DNA of 64,000 bases. It comes from Paenibacillus harenae. Lineage in GTDB: Bacteria; Bacillota; Bacilli; Paenibacillales; Paenibacillaceae. The position numbers and the translations under genes are program-made. A model generated the notes under the pieces. The model worked only from the letters and a program-made list of their open reading frames with translations. It had not been told where the DNA came from and did not search any database. This document shows, piece after piece, positions 62,358 through 64,000 of this stretch; position 1 is the first letter of the stretch; each line of letters starts with the position of its first letter. Location: the NCBI RefSeq assembly GCF_030812415.1, contig NZ_JAUSST010000007.1, positions 124,001 through 188,000 on the forward strand, read 5' to 3'.

Positions 62358-63437
62358 ATGACCAAGCTGAACAACTTCAACCGCTATTGCATCTCGATCA
62401 TTCTCTTTCTGGTCATTGTTTATTTGGGAGCCAAAGTCAACTTTATATTCAAGCCGATCGTATCGCTTTTTACGGTTATTACGATCCCGCTTATGCTGTC
62501 CGTTTTCTTCTATTATTTGCTGCGGCCGCTGGTTGACCAGATGGAGCGGTACAAAATAAACCGTACGCTGGCGATTTTGCTCATTTATGCGGCAATCTCC
62601 ATCATGCTCGTTGTATTCGGCATATTGGTATGGCCCCCGCTGAGAGAACAGCTAACGATGCTTGCCGACAATGCGCCGAGTCTGTTCGATGCGTTGAACG
62701 ATCAAGTAAAGGTGCTGGAGCGAAATGAGCTATGGTCCCGTTTCATACCCGAAGATCGAAGCCCTTTGAGCGCATTAACCCAATATTTGAACAAGGGATA
62801 TACGTTTGTGAGCAATTACATAAACGGCATGTTTGCTTTGTTTTCGAATATCGCCATTATACTGATCATCTTCCCTATTATTCTGTTCTATATGTTGAAG
62901 GAAGGAAACCGATTCGGCCTAGCCTTCGTCAACCTCGTTCCTCTTCGGTTTCGCAAGGATGCAGCGGAAGTCGTAAGCGATATCGATGAGGCGCTTAGCA
63001 GCTTTATCGTAGGGAAGGTCATCATTAATATTGCGCTTGGTCTTCTGATGTATATCGGGTTTTTGGTCATCGATCTGCCCTATGCGCTATTGCTGACTGC
63101 GGTGGCGGTGATTTTGAACTTCATACCCTTTATCGGTTCGTTCATATCCTCGATCCCGGTCGTCATCATCGGCTTTATCGAATCGCCGTCAACCGCGATC
63201 TGGTCGGTTGTCGTCATCACCGCGGCGCAGCAAATCCAGGATAATCTGATCGCGCCGTACGTATACGGCAAGCAGCTGGACATCCATCCGCTGACGACGA
63301 TCATCCTTGTCCTTGTAGGCGGCGATCTGGCCGGTATCATCGGCATTCTAATCGTTATCCCCGTCTATATGATCATCAAGATCGTCGCGACCAAAGGATA
63401 TCGGCTGTTTTGGCAGAAACAGTGGGAGGAAGCGTAA
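62358..63437 (+). CDS. AI-2E family transporter, YtvI-like
   Basis: 359 aa with about eight hydrophobic segments; the PerM/YtvI/AI-2E family (PF01594 type). Landmarks are the paired N-terminal segments, a polar domain at about 100-150, and the conserved C-terminal half with LNFIPFIGSFISSIPVV and AQQIQDNLIAPYVYGK. Members export autoinducer-2 or act as ion antiporters, so no substrate is assigned. GGAGGGG lies seven bases before the ATG. Confidence 0.9.
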   Translation: MTKLNNFNRYCISIILFLVIVYLGAKVNFIFKPIVSLFTVITIPLMLSVFFYYLLRPLVDQMERYKINRTLAILLIYAAISIMLVVFGILVWPPLREQLTMLADNAPSLFDALNDQVKVLERNELWSRFIPEDRSPLSALTQYLNKGYTFVSNYINGMFALFSNIAIILIIFPIILFYMLKEGNRFGLAFVNLVPLRFRKDAAEVVSDIDEALSSFIVGKVIINIALGLLMYIGFLVIDLPYALLLTAVAVILNFIPFIGSFISSIPVVIIGFIESPSTAIWSVVVITAAQQIQDNLIAPYVYGKQLDIHPLTTIILVLVGGDLAGIIGILIVIPVYMIIKIVATKGYRLFWQKQWEEA

Positions 63438-63456
63438 GCCGGCTCTTAGCCGAAAA

Positions 63457-63483
63457 ATCCCTCCCGCAGAAAGCGGGAGGGAT
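63457..63483 (-). terminator. Terminator for the small minus-strand gene
   Basis: ATCCCTCCCGC (63457-63467) and GCGGGAGGGAT (63473-63483) pair perfectly; on the minus strand TTTTT follows. It may also stop the plus-strand transporter transcript. Confidence 0.78.
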
Positions 63484-63523
63484 AGATTCGATAAGGAGTG
63501 TTTTCATAAGTACCCTTGGAGCG

Positions 63524-63745
63524 TTACTTTCGTATACTTGCTTCATTATCATTTTTTAATATGTCGTTATCTTTATTTTGCATAACCTGTTTGGCCAAAT
63601 TTTCTGACGCTTCTTCGTTAATGGTATTCTCCGCCGGTACATGCTCGATCGCATTCTGCGCATAGCTTGTTCCCGAGTGATTTAAATTGGTAAAGGCAAC
63701 CGGCTGCTTCTCCATATTGGAGTTGCTTAGTTGATCTTGTTTCAT
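63524..63745 (-). CDS. Small hydrophilic hypothetical protein, 73 aa
   Basis: 73 aa from ATG 63745, with GGAGG eleven bases upstream; the ATG at 63763 contains that site. Rich in Asn, Gln, Glu and Lys, without hydrophobic core, so it may be disordered. I do not recognise it. A strong terminator follows. Its composition recalls small spore or stress proteins, but no motif supports that. Confidence 0.6.
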   Translation of the reverse strand: MKQDQLSNSNMEKQPVAFTNLNHSGTSYAQNAIEHVPAENTINEEASENLAKQVMQNKDNDILKNDNEASIRK

Positions 63746-63930
63746 TAAGGATACGGCCTCCATTCTATTTTTAAATTCAAGTTATTTTGGATGAATGCGT
63801 TAAATAATATGCATGTTTAGGTGAGGCAGCGACCCAGAAAAAATATAAAATCCGTTATATAAGAAAGGAATAATCTCCCGAATCGGTAACATACTAACCT
63901 CGAATCGCTGGAAGAGGGAGGAAAATCAGC

Positions 63931-64000
63931 ATGGTACTCGGCGCTTATCTTGTTGCAACACTGATTATCGTCCTTGTTTTCGCATACCTTCCGAAACGGC
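63931..64000 (+). CDS. Start of a membrane protein gene cut by window edge
   Basis: The ATG at 63931 has GGGAGG nine bases upstream. The 23 visible codons (MVLGAYLVATLIIVLVFAYL, then PKR) form one membrane helix. The rest lies outside the window, so nothing more can be said. Confidence 0.5.
   Translation, partial: MVLGAYLVATLIIVLVFAYLPKR

Noticed and set aside
1..64000. CRISPR array, tRNA or rRNA genes, intact insertion sequence
   Set aside because: No regularly spaced identical repeats, cloverleaf-forming segments, rRNA-like stretches or transposase genes were seen when reading both strands.

Overview
The window looks like chromosome from a spore-forming, soil-type Firmicute close to Paenibacillus or Cohnella. 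The reasons are GerA/GerB/GerC-type spore germination genes, a T-box leader in front of serC-serS, strong AGGAGG ribosome sites, S-layer homology domains, and three separate CUT1 sugar transporters of the LplB/YtcP/lipoprotein kind, two with their own LacI regulator and one with a histidine kinase plus AraC-type response regulator. The organism call is inference; no rRNA or species marker lies in the window.

Layout. 1-3 kb: a cut-off SDR dehydrogenase divergent from a LysR regulator, then an oxalate decarboxylase. 3-9.8 kb: a tight minus-strand operon of two paralogous serine hydrolases, a three-gene ABC-2 exporter and a nucleotidyltransferase, followed by a PIG-L deacetylase. 10-12.1 kb: an ankyrin membrane protein and small unknown genes. 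12.3-15 kb: serC-serS behind a T-box. 15.2-19.3 kb: germinant receptor genes, with the B gene turned to face the A, C and D genes. 19.4-22.5 kb: a decayed copy of the serC leader, an acetyltransferase, YeeI and an oxidoreductase.

23-49.5 kb is a carbohydrate island. System A (23.0-32.9 kb) has a GH2 enzyme, a two-component pair and an ABC importer. System B (33.1-41.6 kb) has fructokinase, a choline-kinase-like protein, a GH32 fructosidase, an importer and a divergent LacI gene. System C (41.7-49.5 kb) has an importer, a GH35 enzyme and a LacI regulator, with a readable control region of one promoter, one cre site and three operator copies. Each set appears to import an oligosaccharide, cleave it in the cytoplasm and control itself.

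49.6-64 kb is mixed: a TetR-controlled drug-efflux locus with four matching 18-bp operators and two tiny membrane-peptide genes, uppP, a shortened UvrC relative, an MBL hydrolase with a divergent Lrp regulator, a secreted matrixin-like protease with a lipoprotein, an HD hydrolase, a Cys-rich pentapeptide-repeat protein, a broken SLH-domain gene and an AI-2E family transporter. I saw no rRNA, tRNA, CRISPR array or intact transposase.

The most promising less-described items are the TetR regulon that seems to include a 31-residue membrane peptide, the hydrolase/exporter/nucleotidyltransferase operon, the oxalate decarboxylase with a changed active-site lid, the short UvrC-like protein that keeps its four cysteines, and the T-box/serC relic.
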